From assembly GCA_900759455.1 (NCBI GenBank), contig CAAEVI010000166.1, positions 1 to 23,423 on the forward strand: DNA of 23,423 nt, given 5' to 3'. The position numbers were made by a program, and so were the translations under genes. Source of the DNA: Erysipelotrichaceae bacterium. Lineage in GTDB: Bacteria > Bacillota_I > Bacilli_A > Erysipelotrichales > Erysipelotrichaceae. Under the pieces are notes generated by a model. The model was given only the letters and a program-made list of their open reading frames with translations, made no database searches and had not been told where the DNA came from. This document shows, in pieces, positions 1-7,627 of the stretch (its first letter is position 1; every line of letters begins with the position of its first letter).

Positions 1-1014
1 AAGCCAAGGTGATACCTCAGAAGCGCTCAAGAACTGATCTAGCCATGCGATCCCCTGATCAATGAGCGATTCCAGCAGCGATTGAAGCGTTCCGCCGATC
101 GGCACAAAGGTCAGATAAAAGATAAACAGCATGATGCACAGAAAAATAGGAATGCCCAGATACTTATGAGTCAGCCAACGGTCCAGCTTCTGACTGCGGA
201 TCTGTTCCCTGGTCTCATTGCGTTTGGTCACACACTGGGCAACAAGCTCTTCGATAAACGTATAGCGCATATCGGCCATCGCCGCCTCTCGATCCGTATC
301 CACTTCCTCTTCCATCTGTCTGACAATGTGATCGATAATATGAAGATCGCTCGCATGGATCGACAGTCTTTTCTGGATCAGTTCATCACCTTCTACCAGA
401 CGTGAGGCCGCAAAGCGTTTTGGAACCCCCTGTTGCTGCGTATGATCTTCGATGATATGCATGATCGAGTGAATGGCCCGGTGCACCGCTCCTTTGCAGA
501 AATCCAGATTTGCCGTGCGCGGATGCACAAGAACTTCCTTGACTGCATCCAGTAAATCAGCAAGCCCATCACGATGACTTGCACTGATAGGAACGATCGG
601 CACTTGCAGAAGCGAAGACAATTTCCCTACATCGATATGATTTCCGCTGCGGCTCACCTCATCCATCATATTCAGTGCGATCACCATCGGGCGCTCCAGT
701 TCCATCAGCTGCAAAGACAAATATAAATTACGCTCGATGTTGGTTGCATCGATGATATTGATAATCACATCAGGATGTTCATTCAAAATAAAGTCGCGTG
801 TCACTACTTCCTCGCTTGTATAAGGAGAAAGGGAGTAAATGCCAGGTAGATCGACAAGCGACATCTGTGGCTCATTACGGATACGCCCTTCTTTCTTTTC
901 TACCGTTACGCCGGGAAAGTTACCGACATGCTGATTCGAACCTGTCAAAGCATTGAACAATGTCGTCTTTCCGCAGTTCTGATTTCCCGCTAATGCGATC
1001 AATACATCTTTCAT
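1..1014 (-). CDS. feoB: Ferrous iron transporter FeoB, N-terminal part (cut by window edge)
   Basis: FeoB is the membrane protein that takes up Fe(II), driven or gated by a cytoplasmic GTPase domain. The visible 338 residues hold the G-domain: G1 GNQNCGKT (residues 10-17), a G2 Thr near 37, G3 DLPG (55-58) and G4 NMMD (115-118). A helical spacer follows (about 165-280), and the first membrane segment lies around residues 285-310. Family members are usually 600-750 residues, so about half is missing beyond the left edge. The ATG shares an ATGA overlap with the feoA stop, and an SD-like GAGGTGG lies 7 nt upstream, inside feoA, so the two are translationally coupled. No defect is seen in the visible part. 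Confidence 0.96.
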   Translation of the reverse strand, partial: MKDVLIALAGNQNCGKTTLFNALTGSNQHVGNFPGVTVEKKEGRIRNEPQMSLVDLPGIYSLSPYTSEEVVTRDFILNEHPDVIINIIDATNIERNLYLSLQLMELERPMVIALNMMDEVSRSGNHIDVGKLSSLLQVPIVPISASHRDGLADLLDAVKEVLVHPRTANLDFCKGAVHRAIHSIMHIIEDHTQQQGVPKRFAASRLVEGDELIQKRLSIHASDLHIIDHIVRQMEEEVDTDREAAMADMRYTFIEELVAQCVTKRNETREQIRSQKLDRWLTHKYLGIPIFLCIMLFIFYLTFVPIGGTLQSLLESLIDQGIAWLDQFLSASEVSPWL

Positions 1015-1238
1015 TGCCGTTCCACCTCTATCTTATGCGCATCTTCTTTGCGAAGCGTCAGCCGATACCCGCGCAGATACAGTTCCATCGGATCGCCCAT
1101 CGGTGCTATTTTTTCAACTTTCACGATTGTTTTCGGTGTCAGTCCCATATCGAGCAGACGATGGCGAAGCGCACCTTCTCCGCCTACAGCGAGAATTTTC
1201 CCGCTTTCTCCCGGTACTAAAACATCTAATGTAATCAT
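1011..1238 (-). CDS. feoA: Ferrous iron transport accessory protein FeoA
   Basis: A small SH3-like protein that works with FeoB in Fe(II) uptake. It is 75 residues, normal for the family, and shows the typical opening (LDVLVPGESGKI), the RLLDMGL segment and the APMGDPMELYLRGY region. I chose the ATG at 1238 because GGGGA sits 6 nt upstream. The upstream ATG at 1244 and the longer frame reaching 1289 have badly spaced or no ribosome sites. It is the first gene of a feoA-feoB operon, overlapping feoB by 4 nt. Its promoter carries a palindromic operator, consistent with metal-dependent repression. Confidence 0.93.
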   Translation of the reverse strand: MITLDVLVPGESGKILAVGGEGALRHRLLDMGLTPKTIVKVEKIAPMGDPMELYLRGYRLTLRKEDAHKIEVERQ

Positions 1239-1260
1239 ATGCATTCCCCATTTCGTCAAA

Positions 1261-1289
1261 ATGTTAGCATATGCTGACAAAAATTTCAA
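1261..1289 (-). promoter_or_regulatory. feoAB promoter
   Basis: On the minus strand, a -35 TTGAAA (1289-1284), a 17-bp spacer and a -10 TAACAT (1266-1261) preceded by TGC, an extended -10. The predicted start lies about 15-20 nt upstream of the feoA ATG. Confidence 0.7.
1262..1279. promoter_or_regulatory. Candidate metalloregulator operator at feoAB promoter
   Basis: An 18-bp inverted repeat, TGTTAGCATATGCTGACA, symmetric at 16 of 18 positions (one mismatched pair). It covers the -10 and the downstream half of the spacer of the feoAB promoter, where a repressor would block RNA polymerase. Fe(II) uptake operons are commonly controlled by Fur or DtxR/MntR-type repressors. Which one acts here cannot be told from the site alone. 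Confidence 0.55.
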
Positions 1290-1326
1290 TCATTTCAATC
1301 AGGTTTTTTTATTCGCCGGCAAAGGT

Positions 1327-1354
1327 AAAGGCAGGATCATCGGATCCTGCCTTG
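1327..1354 (-). terminator. Terminator-like hairpin after clpB
   Basis: A perfect 9-bp stem, GGCAGGATC paired with GATCCTGCC, with a 4-nt loop (1330-1351) and extra A-T pairs. It starts about 10 nt after the clpB stop. The following U tract is short, so termination may be partial. Confidence 0.6.
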
Positions 1355-1360
1355 TTGATG

Positions 1361-3919
1361 TTACTTTTCAGCATGACGAATTTCAACGCTGTATTCTCCC
1401 TGCACTGCATCGACATAGACAATGTCATCTTTGCCGGCACCGCCTTCGATGATTTTCTTTGCGATCAGGGTCTCGATGTTTCGCTGAATATAGCGTTTCA
1501 TCGGCCGTGCACCGTATACCGGATCAACGCCCTGTGTAGCAATCAGCTGATAAACAGCATCGCTGACCTGCAGATGAATATCTTTGCGTTCCATACGCTC
1601 GCTGAGTTCCTGCATGAACTTATGGGCAATCTTGGCAAGCATGTCGTCAGTCAATGCATTGAACACGATAATTTCATCGATTCGGTTGATAAATTCAGGC
1701 TTGAAGTAACGTTTCACTTCGTTCATGTACTTCTCTTCACGGCCCTCTTTTTCAAATGCATACTGGCTGCCCAGATTGCTGGTCATGATCAGCAGCGTAT
1801 TTTTGAAATCGACTGTCACGCCTTTGGAATCGGTAATGCGTCCGTCATCCAGAATCTGCAGCAGCACATTGAACACATCCGGATGAGCTTTCTCTACCTC
1901 GTCAAACAATACGATCGAATACGGATTTCGACGTACTGCTTCTGTCAGCTGACCGCCTTCATCATAACCGACATATCCCGGAGGAGCACCGATCAGACGG
2001 GCCACGCTGTGTTTTTCCATATACTCGCTCATATCGATTCGCACGATATGTGTCTCACTGTCGAACAACTGTTCTGCGAGTGCTTTTGCGACCTCGGTCT
2101 TACCGACACCGGTCGGTCCCAGGAACAGGAAACTTCCGATCGGACGGTTTTCATCCTGAATCTGTGCCTTGCTGCGCAGGATCGCGTCACTCACCAGTTC
2201 CAGCGCCTGATCCTGTCCGATGACACGTTTTGCGAGTGCATCCTGCAAATGCAGAAGTTTCTGCCGCTCGCTTTCCACCAGTCTAGTCACCTCGATGCCG
2301 GTCCACTTAGAGACGATACGGGCAATGGTTTCTTCATTGACTGTTTCCTGGATCAAAGCATCTTCCTTTTGTTTCTCCGCTTCTTTACGGATCTGCTCTT
2401 CTAACTGAGGAATAATGCCATACTGTAATTTGGCGGCTTCTTCATAACGCGCTTCATTCTGTGCCTGTTCCAGCTCCAGACGTGCTTTTTCCAGTCGAAC
2501 CTTAGCGTCTTTGCTTTCCTGCAGCTGCGCTTTTTCATCTTCCCATTTGGTATACAGCGCATCTTTCTCGCTCTGCAGCTGAGCCAGTTCGTCATGGATA
2601 TCGTTGCGGCGTTCTACCGCCTTCTTATCTTCCTCCTGCTTTAAAGCCGTCTCTTCGATCTGTAACTGCATGATCTTACGCTGCAGTTCATCCAGCTCCT
2701 GCGGCATGGATTCCATTTCGACACGCAGTGTCGCACATGCCTCATCGATCAGGTCAATGGCCTTATCCGGCAGAAAACGATCCGTAATATAGCGATTGGA
2801 CAGCGTTGCCGCTGCAATGATGGCTTCATCAAGGATCTTCACGCCGTGATAAGATTCAAAACGATCCTTCAGTCCGCGCAGGATCGAGATCGTATCCTCC
2901 ACGGTCGGCTCCTGTACCATGACACGCTGGAACCGTCTTTCCAAAGCCGCATCCTTTTCGATATATTTTCGATACTCGTCAAACGTCGTTGCACCGATGC
3001 AACGCAGCTCACCGCGGGCAAGCATCGGTTTAAGCAGATTGGCCGCATCCATGCTTCCTTCTGTCTTGCCGGCACCGACCAGATTATGGATCTCGTCGAT
3101 GAACAGGATAATGCCGCCCTGTGCATTCTTCACTTCTTCCAAAATCGCTTTCAGACGTTCTTCGAATTCACCGCGGTATTTCGCACCGGCAATCAGCGCT
3201 CCCATATCCAGTTCGATCAGTTTTTTGTCTTTCAAAGACTGCGGTACGTCTCCCTTCATGATACGCCAAGCAATACCTTCTACTACGGCTGTCTTACCAA
3301 CACCAGGCTCACCGATCAATACCGGGTTGTTTTTTGTCTTACGTGACAGGATCTGAATGACACGGCGGATTTCATCATCACGTCCGATGATCGGATCGAT
3401 CTTGCCGTTCTTGACATCTTCTACCAGATCCCGTCCATATTTGCTTAAAGCTTCTACATTGTTTTCTGCATTTGGAGTATTCATCTTCATCCCTCCTCTA
3501 CGTTTCAGTTCTTCTTCCTTACACTGTTCCTCTTTTAAATGAAACTGCTTTACCAGCTGTTTGGAAATATACGAACGGTTAAACATCAATGCAATCCACA
3601 CGGATGCAACGCTCAAATACGTTTCCTCATGTTCCGCCGCCCATTTTTCCGCTTTTTCAAAGCTTTGGGCAACCTCATTTGTCAGCTGCGGATTGCTCTG
3701 CGATACCCTCGCAATGCGATCCATCTCGTCATTTATCAATGCAAGTGCCTGACGCTTGTCCACATTCAAACGTTTAAACAGTCCATCCAGAACATCATCT
3801 TCAAAAATCGCTTTCAGCATCTGGATCGTATCCACATTGGCATGTCCATACGATTTACAGATCTCCACAGCCTTCATGATCAGCTGCTGCAACTTTTCCG
3901 ACATCTTTTCAAAGTTCAT
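1361..3919 (-). CDS. clpB: ATP-dependent disaggregase ClpB (Hsp100)
   Basis: A cytoplasmic AAA+ chaperone that pulls proteins out of heat-induced aggregates together with DnaK. Order (numbered from the first ATG): a Clp N-domain (about 1-145), AAA-1 with Walker A GEPGVGKT (204-211) and FIDEIHN, a coiled-coil middle domain (about 400-525) that distinguishes ClpB from ClpA/ClpX, and AAA-2 with Walker A GPTGVGKT (602-609) and LFDEVEKAHP. The C-terminal domain includes GARPMKRYIQ. At about 852 residues the length is normal. Two ATGs lie in tandem; I prefer the second (3919) because AGGAGG is 7 nt before it against 4 nt for the first (3922). It is monocistronic: a hairpin follows the stop, and the upstream region carries a sigma-A promoter bracketed by two CIRCE operators, pointing to HrcA control. 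Confidence 0.97.
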   Translation of the reverse strand: MNFEKMSEKLQQLIMKAVEICKSYGHANVDTIQMLKAIFEDDVLDGLFKRLNVDKRQALALINDEMDRIARVSQSNPQLTNEVAQSFEKAEKWAAEHEETYLSVASVWIALMFNRSYISKQLVKQFHLKEEQCKEEELKRRGGMKMNTPNAENNVEALSKYGRDLVEDVKNGKIDPIIGRDDEIRRVIQILSRKTKNNPVLIGEPGVGKTAVVEGIAWRIMKGDVPQSLKDKKLIELDMGALIAGAKYRGEFEERLKAILEEVKNAQGGIILFIDEIHNLVGAGKTEGSMDAANLLKPMLARGELRCIGATTFDEYRKYIEKDAALERRFQRVMVQEPTVEDTISILRGLKDRFESYHGVKILDEAIIAAATLSNRYITDRFLPDKAIDLIDEACATLRVEMESMPQELDELQRKIMQLQIEETALKQEEDKKAVERRNDIHDELAQLQSEKDALYTKWEDEKAQLQESKDAKVRLEKARLELEQAQNEARYEEAAKLQYGIIPQLEEQIRKEAEKQKEDALIQETVNEETIARIVSKWTGIEVTRLVESERQKLLHLQDALAKRVIGQDQALELVSDAILRSKAQIQDENRPIGSFLFLGPTGVGKTEVAKALAEQLFDSETHIVRIDMSEYMEKHSVARLIGAPPGYVGYDEGGQLTEAVRRNPYSIVLFDEVEKAHPDVFNVLLQILDDGRITDSKGVTVDFKNTLLIMTSNLGSQYAFEKEGREEKYMNEVKRYFKPEFINRIDEIIVFNALTDDMLAKIAHKFMQELSERMERKDIHLQVSDAVYQLIATQGVDPVYGARPMKRYIQRNIETLIAKKIIEGGAGKDDIVYVDAVQGEYSVEIRHAEK

Positions 3920-3932
3920 CATGACCCCTCCT

Positions 3933-3959
3933 TTAGCACTCTATCATCTTAACTGCTAA
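3933..3959. promoter_or_regulatory. CIRCE operator, promoter-distal copy (imperfect)
   Basis: TTAGCACTC, exactly 9 nt, then AACTGCTAA. Compared with the CIRCE consensus TTAGCACTC-N9-GAGTGCTAA, the first half is perfect and the second has two mismatches. It lies between the -10 and the clpB SD, overlapping the expected transcript start. Confidence 0.8.
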
Positions 3960-3963
3960 CTGT

Positions 3964-3991
3964 ATTATATCACTTACTTTAGCACTGTCAA
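3964..3991 (-). promoter_or_regulatory. clpB promoter
   Basis: On the minus strand, a consensus -35 TTGACA (3991-3986), a 16-bp spacer and a consensus -10 TATAAT (3969-3964). Both hexamers are perfect, so this is a strong vegetative promoter that would need repression. The -35 lies inside the upstream CIRCE. Confidence 0.88.
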
Positions 3992-4005
3992 CACTTGAGT
4001 GCTAT
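3979..4005. promoter_or_regulatory. CIRCE operator, promoter-proximal copy
   Basis: TTAGCACTG, 9 nt, then GAGTGCTAT: one mismatch in each half against the CIRCE consensus bound by the heat-shock repressor HrcA. The -35 hexamer of the clpB promoter lies within it. Confidence 0.9.
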
Positions 4006-4265
4006 TTTTTTTCTTTTTTATGCTATGGACTTTTTCTGCTTTATATTCTTCCCGTATTCTGTTTTCACACACCGAAATATTTGCGGGATGTTTTGACAAA
4101 GAGACAAAACAGTTGATCAAAATGATTTGTTCACATCAAAAAACTCTGCTGTACGCAAACGCTCCAGTTCTCTGTTCTGTGGCAGTTTCTCGATCCTCCT
4201 GTATCCGAAATGAGCCTGGCCCTATTACTTTTCTTTTGTATTTCCGATATTCTTAAAATTTTAAC
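4006..4265. other. Gene-free stretch between clpB promoter and tRNA-Pro promoter
   Basis: About 260 bases, T-rich at its left end, with no reading frame that has an SD or a credible protein and no clear hairpin terminator. I see no feature I can support here. Confidence 0.5.
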
Positions 4266-4293
4266 TTGCATTTCTTCTGTATAGTGGTAAAAT
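4266..4293 (+). promoter_or_regulatory. tRNA-Pro promoter
   Basis: A -35 TTGCAT (4266-4271), a 16-bp spacer and a -10 TAAAAT (4288-4293). Transcription would start a few bases before the mature tRNA 5' end at 4305. Confidence 0.7.
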
Positions 4294-4304
4294 AGTTGAT
4301 GCAT

Positions 4305-4381
4305 CGGGATGTAGCACAGCTTGGTAGTGCACTTCGTTCGGGACGAAGGGGTCGCAGGTTCAAATCCTGTCATCCCGACCA
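4305..4381 (+). tRNA. tRNA-Pro (anticodon CGG)
   Basis: A complete cloverleaf of 77 nt. Acceptor CGGGATG pairs with CATCCCG. The D-arm is GCAC/GTGC, and the anticodon stem is CTTCG/CGAAG around loop TTCGGGA, giving anticodon CGG for the codon CCG. The T-arm has GGTTCAAATCC and the 3' CCA is encoded. It is a single-gene unit with its own promoter and terminator. The opposite strand reads as a protein containing MTGFEPATPSSRTKCTT, a well-known false gene antisense to such tRNAs. Confidence 0.97.
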
Positions 4382-4390
4382 TGTGAAAGC

Positions 4391-4424
4391 AAAAGAATGC
4401 GAAAACACTTCGCATTCTTTTTTT
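4391..4424 (+). terminator. tRNA-Pro terminator (probably bidirectional)
   Basis: An 11-bp stem, AAAAGAATGCG (4391-4401) with CGCATTCTTTT, a 9-nt loop and a T7 run (4418-4424). The reverse strand ends in TTTT, so it could also stop mnmM transcripts coming from the other side. Confidence 0.9.
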
Positions 4425-4482
4425 ATTATTCAATGAAATGTCTTTTCATTCCCCCGCCTCTTTGATGACGATGCCGCGTTTT

Positions 4483-5064
4483 TCAGACAAAGCCGTTATC
4501 TTCTGCAGAATCCTTTCTTTTTCTTTCAATGACCAGCAGATAAGGGCAGTCCTTTTTATTGCACATATGAATACTGGCACAGTCATAAAACCGAGAAGGC
4601 AGTGCGGCGATCCAGGAATCAAAATAATCGCTTTCTCTTCTTCCTTCAGCATGACCAGGATATAATACAAGCACCAGCAGTCCATGCACATCGAGAAGTT
4701 TCAGGGCCTGTTTTACCGCCGTGATCGATGTTTCGAGCTGCGTCGTGATCTGATGATCTCCCTTTGGAAAATAGCCGAAATTAAAGACTGCAATTTGTAA
4801 CGGCTGATGAATGTAACGATCACAATGTTCATGGCCATCCATGATAAACTCCACTTTATCATATCCTTTTTTATCCTGCAGATATGTCCTGGCCGACACA
4901 ATCGCTTCTTTTTGCACGTCAAACGCAAAAACATGCTGTATCTGATCCATGCTCATCAAAAGCTCACAGTCAAAGCCCTGGCCAAGTGTAAAATCTGCGG
5001 CACAGCCTGGCCCGATATTGGCGCGCCGTATCATCTCGTGAGCAATCTCTACTACTTTTTTCAT
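4483..5064 (-). CDS. mnmM: tRNA mnm5(s2)U methyltransferase, MnmM (YtqB) family
   Basis: A class I SAM-dependent methyltransferase of the small YtqB-like family, once labelled a putative rRNA methylase and later shown in Bacillus to make the terminal methylation of mnm5s2U34 in tRNA wobble positions. The 193 residues match the family length. Visible motifs are the SAM-binding loop AADFTLGQGFD (about 22-32), the acidic FAFDVQ end of strand 2 (47-51) and the family block NFGYFPKGDH (95-104). The ATG at 5064 has AAAGGA 6 nt upstream; a longer frame from 5094 overlaps the promoter and would add the lysine-rich MDGKKKKGNH, so I reject it. It diverges from cca, another tRNA-maturation gene. Confidence 0.85.
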   Translation of the reverse strand: MKKVVEIAHEMIRRANIGPGCAADFTLGQGFDCELLMSMDQIQHVFAFDVQKEAIVSARTYLQDKKGYDKVEFIMDGHEHCDRYIHQPLQIAVFNFGYFPKGDHQITTQLETSITAVKQALKLLDVHGLLVLVLYPGHAEGRRESDYFDSWIAALPSRFYDCASIHMCNKKDCPYLLVIERKRKDSAEDNGFV

Positions 5065-5092
5065 GTGATTTCCTTTCTTCTTTTTCCCGTCC

Positions 5093-5121
5093 ATTATATA
5101 ATATTCCTATGAACATGTTAA
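5093..5121 (-). promoter_or_regulatory. mnmM promoter with -10 shared with divergent cca
   Basis: Minus strand: -35 TTAACA (5121-5116), 17-bp spacer, -10 TATAAT (5098-5093). The -35 lies inside the start of the cca coding region. The -10 belongs to the palindrome ATTATATAAT (5093-5102), which also gives a plus-strand TATAAT (5097-5102). Confidence 0.72.
5097..5102 (+). promoter_or_regulatory. Candidate cca -10 element (leaderless start)
   Basis: A perfect TATAAT ending 6 nt before the cca ATG (5109), so transcription would begin at or next to the start codon. No good -35 is seen 16-18 bp upstream, and no SD precedes the ATG. Confidence 0.5.
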
Positions 5122-6482
5122 CAGATTTCAAGCTCCCCGATGCGGTAAAAAAAATTATCCGTCTGCTCAATCAACATCATTTCGAGGCCTTTCTGGTAGG
5201 CGGATGTGTACGTGATCATCTTCTGCATAAACAGATCCACGATTACGACGTTGCCACCAGTGCGCTTCCCTCTTGTGTCATGGAGATTTTTGCGACCGTT
5301 TGCAAGGTCCTTCCTACCGGCATCCGTCATGGAACAGTCACATTGTTGACAGATGGAATGGAAATTGAAGTAACGACCTATCGCATCGAACAAAATTATA
5401 TCAACCACCGTACGCCCAGTGCGGTTTCCTTTACAGATGACCTGATCCAGGATCTGTCACGGCGCGATTTTACGATCAATGCCATGGCCGCTCATCCGGA
5501 TCTCGGGATCATCGATCCTTTTGGCGGACAACAGGACATAAAGAAAGGAATCATCCGCACTGTCGGCGATCCGGCAGTGCGCATGGAAGAAGATGCCCTT
5601 CGCCTTTTACGCGCCTTTCGCTTTTATTGTTCCCTCGGCTTTAACCTCGACAAAGAACTGCACAGTGTCATCAGACAAAAAGCGGGCCTGCTTGCCTTCA
5701 TTTCCAAGGAACGTGTACGCAGTGAACTGAATCGCATTTTATGCAGTCCAAAGAAACAGCTGCTCCATGAAATGCTGGAACTTCAGCTTCTTCCTCACAT
5801 CTTTCCGCAGCTTCTCCCATTGATCCATTTACAGCAGGAAACCCCCTGGCATCTTTACGATGTATTTGACCACACCGATCATGCTCTGGATCAGGCACTC
5901 GGACAGCCGTTGGTTCAGCGGCTGGCATTGATTTATCATGACTGCGGGAAAGCATTTACCAAGACCTACGATCAGCATCATACGGCCCACTTCAAAGGCC
6001 ATGCCCAACAGTCGGCGCAGATTGCCGAAACCGCCCTGCGCGCACTGACGTATGACAACAAAACGATTCGCCATGTCTGTGCGATCATTCTCCTGCATGA
6101 TGAACGGCTGAAGCCGCAGGAGGCCGCTCTTCGCCGTTTTCTGTTAAAAACAGATTTTGACTATCAGTTGGCCTATGATGTCCTGCAGGTACAGATTTGT
6201 GATAATCTTGCCAAAAACACGGAAAAAACAAAAGCGGAGATCGACGGAATCAAACGCTCTGTGCAAATGATCGAAGAGATGGAACAAAATTCTTTTTCGC
6301 TGACATTAAAAGAGCTGGCCGTGAATGGAAATGATCTCAAAGCGCTGGGACTGCAGGGAAAACAAATCAGAGACATGCTTGCGTTTTTGCTTGATCACGT
6401 CATCGAACAGCCAAAGGATAATGAAAAAAATATCTTAATACAGCTTGCGCTTCAGCGGCAAGCAAAAAAACGGATCATCTGA
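5109..6482 (+). CDS. cca: CCA tRNA nucleotidyltransferase (with HD domain)
   Basis: Adds or repairs the 3' CCA of tRNAs. A class II nucleotidyltransferase head comes first: LVGGCVRD (about 29-36), the metal-binding DYD motif (HDYDVATSA), RRDFTINAMA and EEDALRLLRAFRF for nucleotide selection and tRNA binding. The C-terminal half carries an HD phosphohydrolase domain (DHTDHALD, YHDCGK, FKGHAQQ, LLHDE), making the protein 457 residues, longer than the roughly 400 of enzymes without HD. The ATG at 5109 has no SD and lies about 7 nt from a perfect -10, so it may be leaderless; the ATG at 5115 is an alternative. It diverges from mnmM. The gene stays useful although the one tRNA here already encodes CCA. 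Confidence 0.94.
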   Translation: MNMLTDFKLPDAVKKIIRLLNQHHFEAFLVGGCVRDHLLHKQIHDYDVATSALPSCVMEIFATVCKVLPTGIRHGTVTLLTDGMEIEVTTYRIEQNYINHRTPSAVSFTDDLIQDLSRRDFTINAMAAHPDLGIIDPFGGQQDIKKGIIRTVGDPAVRMEEDALRLLRAFRFYCSLGFNLDKELHSVIRQKAGLLAFISKERVRSELNRILCSPKKQLLHEMLELQLLPHIFPQLLPLIHLQQETPWHLYDVFDHTDHALDQALGQPLVQRLALIYHDCGKAFTKTYDQHHTAHFKGHAQQSAQIAETALRALTYDNKTIRHVCAIILLHDERLKPQEAALRRFLLKTDFDYQLAYDVLQVQICDNLAKNTEKTKAEIDGIKRSVQMIEEMEQNSFSLTLKELAVNGNDLKALGLQGKQIRDMLAFLLDHVIEQPKDNEKNILIQLALQRQAKKRII

Positions 6483-6539
6483 ATTCTCTTTTCTCCTCGC
6501 TTTCCGCTCAGGAGAGTTTCTTCAGACATCCGTTTTTTT
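6465..6539. terminator. Bidirectional terminator between cca and glycosyltransferase
   Basis: AAAAAACGGAT then TCTGAA on the left pairs with TTCAGA then ATCCGTTTTTT on the right, with a small internal mismatch. An inner CTCCT/AGGAG hairpin sits in the loop. A runs on one side and T runs on the other serve both convergent genes. It overlaps the last cca codons and the glycosyltransferase stop. Confidence 0.82.
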
Positions 6540-7539
6540 ATTCACCGAGCACCTGTTCGTATATGTTACGCAGCTCCTTACCGATCTGTTCGATCGTTCT
6601 ACACTGTGCTGTTGCTCTGGCCGCTTTTCCCAAATAAGGCACTCTTCCCTGCAGAGAATCCGATAAGATCTGGATCAGTTCCTCCCGGTTTCTTCCTTTG
6701 TAACAGTTTTTCCCATGCTGCAGCCATGGAAGATAGACCGGAATATCACGGACAATGACCTGCTGCTCACTGGCAAGTGCCTCCAAAACGGCAATCCCTT
6801 CTGTCTCTTCATAACTTGGAAAAAAGAAAGCATCCGCACCGCACAGGGCTCCTTCCAGCACGCTTCCCTCTACATAACCGGGAAACAATACATTAGAGGG
6901 ATGATTACGGACAAGAGAGCGAACCGCATGCGGTGTCAGCATTCCCTGCGTGCTTCCAAACCAGATGAATGTCACCGCAGGAAGACGCCGGGCCGCTTCG
7001 ATGAAATCATAGATGCCTTTCCGTGCAAAAACAAATCCGACACAGACCACGACCTTTTGTTCCCGATGAAGCCGGAAGGTGCGCCGAAAGAGCTCCGCCT
7101 TTGTTTCATCATAACAGAAACGCTTTGTATCCACACCGTTGCTGACGGCATGGATCGGCATTGTCAGCCCGTATTCCTTCAGTTTTCCTTTCGCATAAAC
7201 AGTGGGCGTGATCAGATGATCTCCCTTGCGGTACATATGCATCAAACGTTTATAAAACAAAGGAGCGAGCGTATTGCTGAAACAAAAGGAATTCATAAAA
7301 TCTTCTCTGGTGCTGTGCGCATGCACGATGACCTTCTTCCCCCTCGCATGAGCCATATTTGCAACATGTGCGCTTCCCGTTCCGATCGTATTAATATGCG
7401 CGATATCAAAATCATCTTTAGGCGACAGCGTGTATTCCACGTTTTGAGAACGCAGTGCGGCCATCTGATGTTCACGTGCCCTGCCGATCCCGGAATGAGA
7501 CAGGAGTGAATGACCTTCAAAATACAATAAAACCTTCAT
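6538..7539 (-). CDS. GT4-family glycosyltransferase, CpoA-like (glycolipid?)
   Basis: A retaining GT-B glycosyltransferase of family 4, probably cytoplasmic and membrane-associated. The N-terminal acceptor domain starts MKVLLYFEGHSLLSHSGIGR and contains HAHSTREDFMNSF (73-85). The C-terminal donor domain has VCVGFVFARKGI (165-176), the E-x7-E signature in EETEGIAVLE (E245/E253) and FFFPSYEETEG. The 333-residue length is usual. The N-terminal pattern recalls the streptococcal CpoA and related diacylglycerol-glucosyltransferases, so a glycolipid or lipoteichoic-acid-anchor role is plausible, but the substrate is not shown by the sequence. AAGGA lies about 10 nt before the ATG. It follows dut on the same strand, but a terminator separates them, and I see no clear promoter of its own. 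Confidence 0.85.
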   Translation of the reverse strand: MKVLLYFEGHSLLSHSGIGRAREHQMAALRSQNVEYTLSPKDDFDIAHINTIGTGSAHVANMAHARGKKVIVHAHSTREDFMNSFCFSNTLAPLFYKRLMHMYRKGDHLITPTVYAKGKLKEYGLTMPIHAVSNGVDTKRFCYDETKAELFRRTFRLHREQKVVVCVGFVFARKGIYDFIEAARRLPAVTFIWFGSTQGMLTPHAVRSLVRNHPSNVLFPGYVEGSVLEGALCGADAFFFPSYEETEGIAVLEALASEQQVIVRDIPVYLPWLQHGKNCYKGRNREELIQILSDSLQGRVPYLGKAARATAQCRTIEQIGKELRNIYEQVLGE

Positions 7540-7627
7540 AATGTTTCAATCCTTTCTTTTTTTATCCTAACAGCCAAAACCAAAAAAACTGTTTTCGAAA
7601 AAAGAAAGAAAAACAGAAGAAATCCTA

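Noticed and set aside
1271..2404. Long plus-strand frame (377 codons) opposite clpB
   Set aside because: Antisense shadow of clpB codons, with a His/Phe/Cys-rich composition and no SD or family resemblance.
4092..4130. TTGACA-like sequence in the clpB-tRNA gap as a promoter
   Set aside because: No acceptable -10 at 16-18 bp and no gene downstream before the tRNA, which has its own better promoter.
4131..4433. 100-residue minus-strand frame containing MTGFEPATPSSRTKCTT
   Set aside because: It is antisense to tRNA-Pro. This peptide is a familiar false protein in databases produced by translating the reverse strand of such tRNAs.
5065..5094. Upstream start for mnmM adding MDGKKKKGNH
   Set aside because: It would begin inside the mnmM -10 element, and the ATG at 5064 has a correctly spaced SD and matches the family start.
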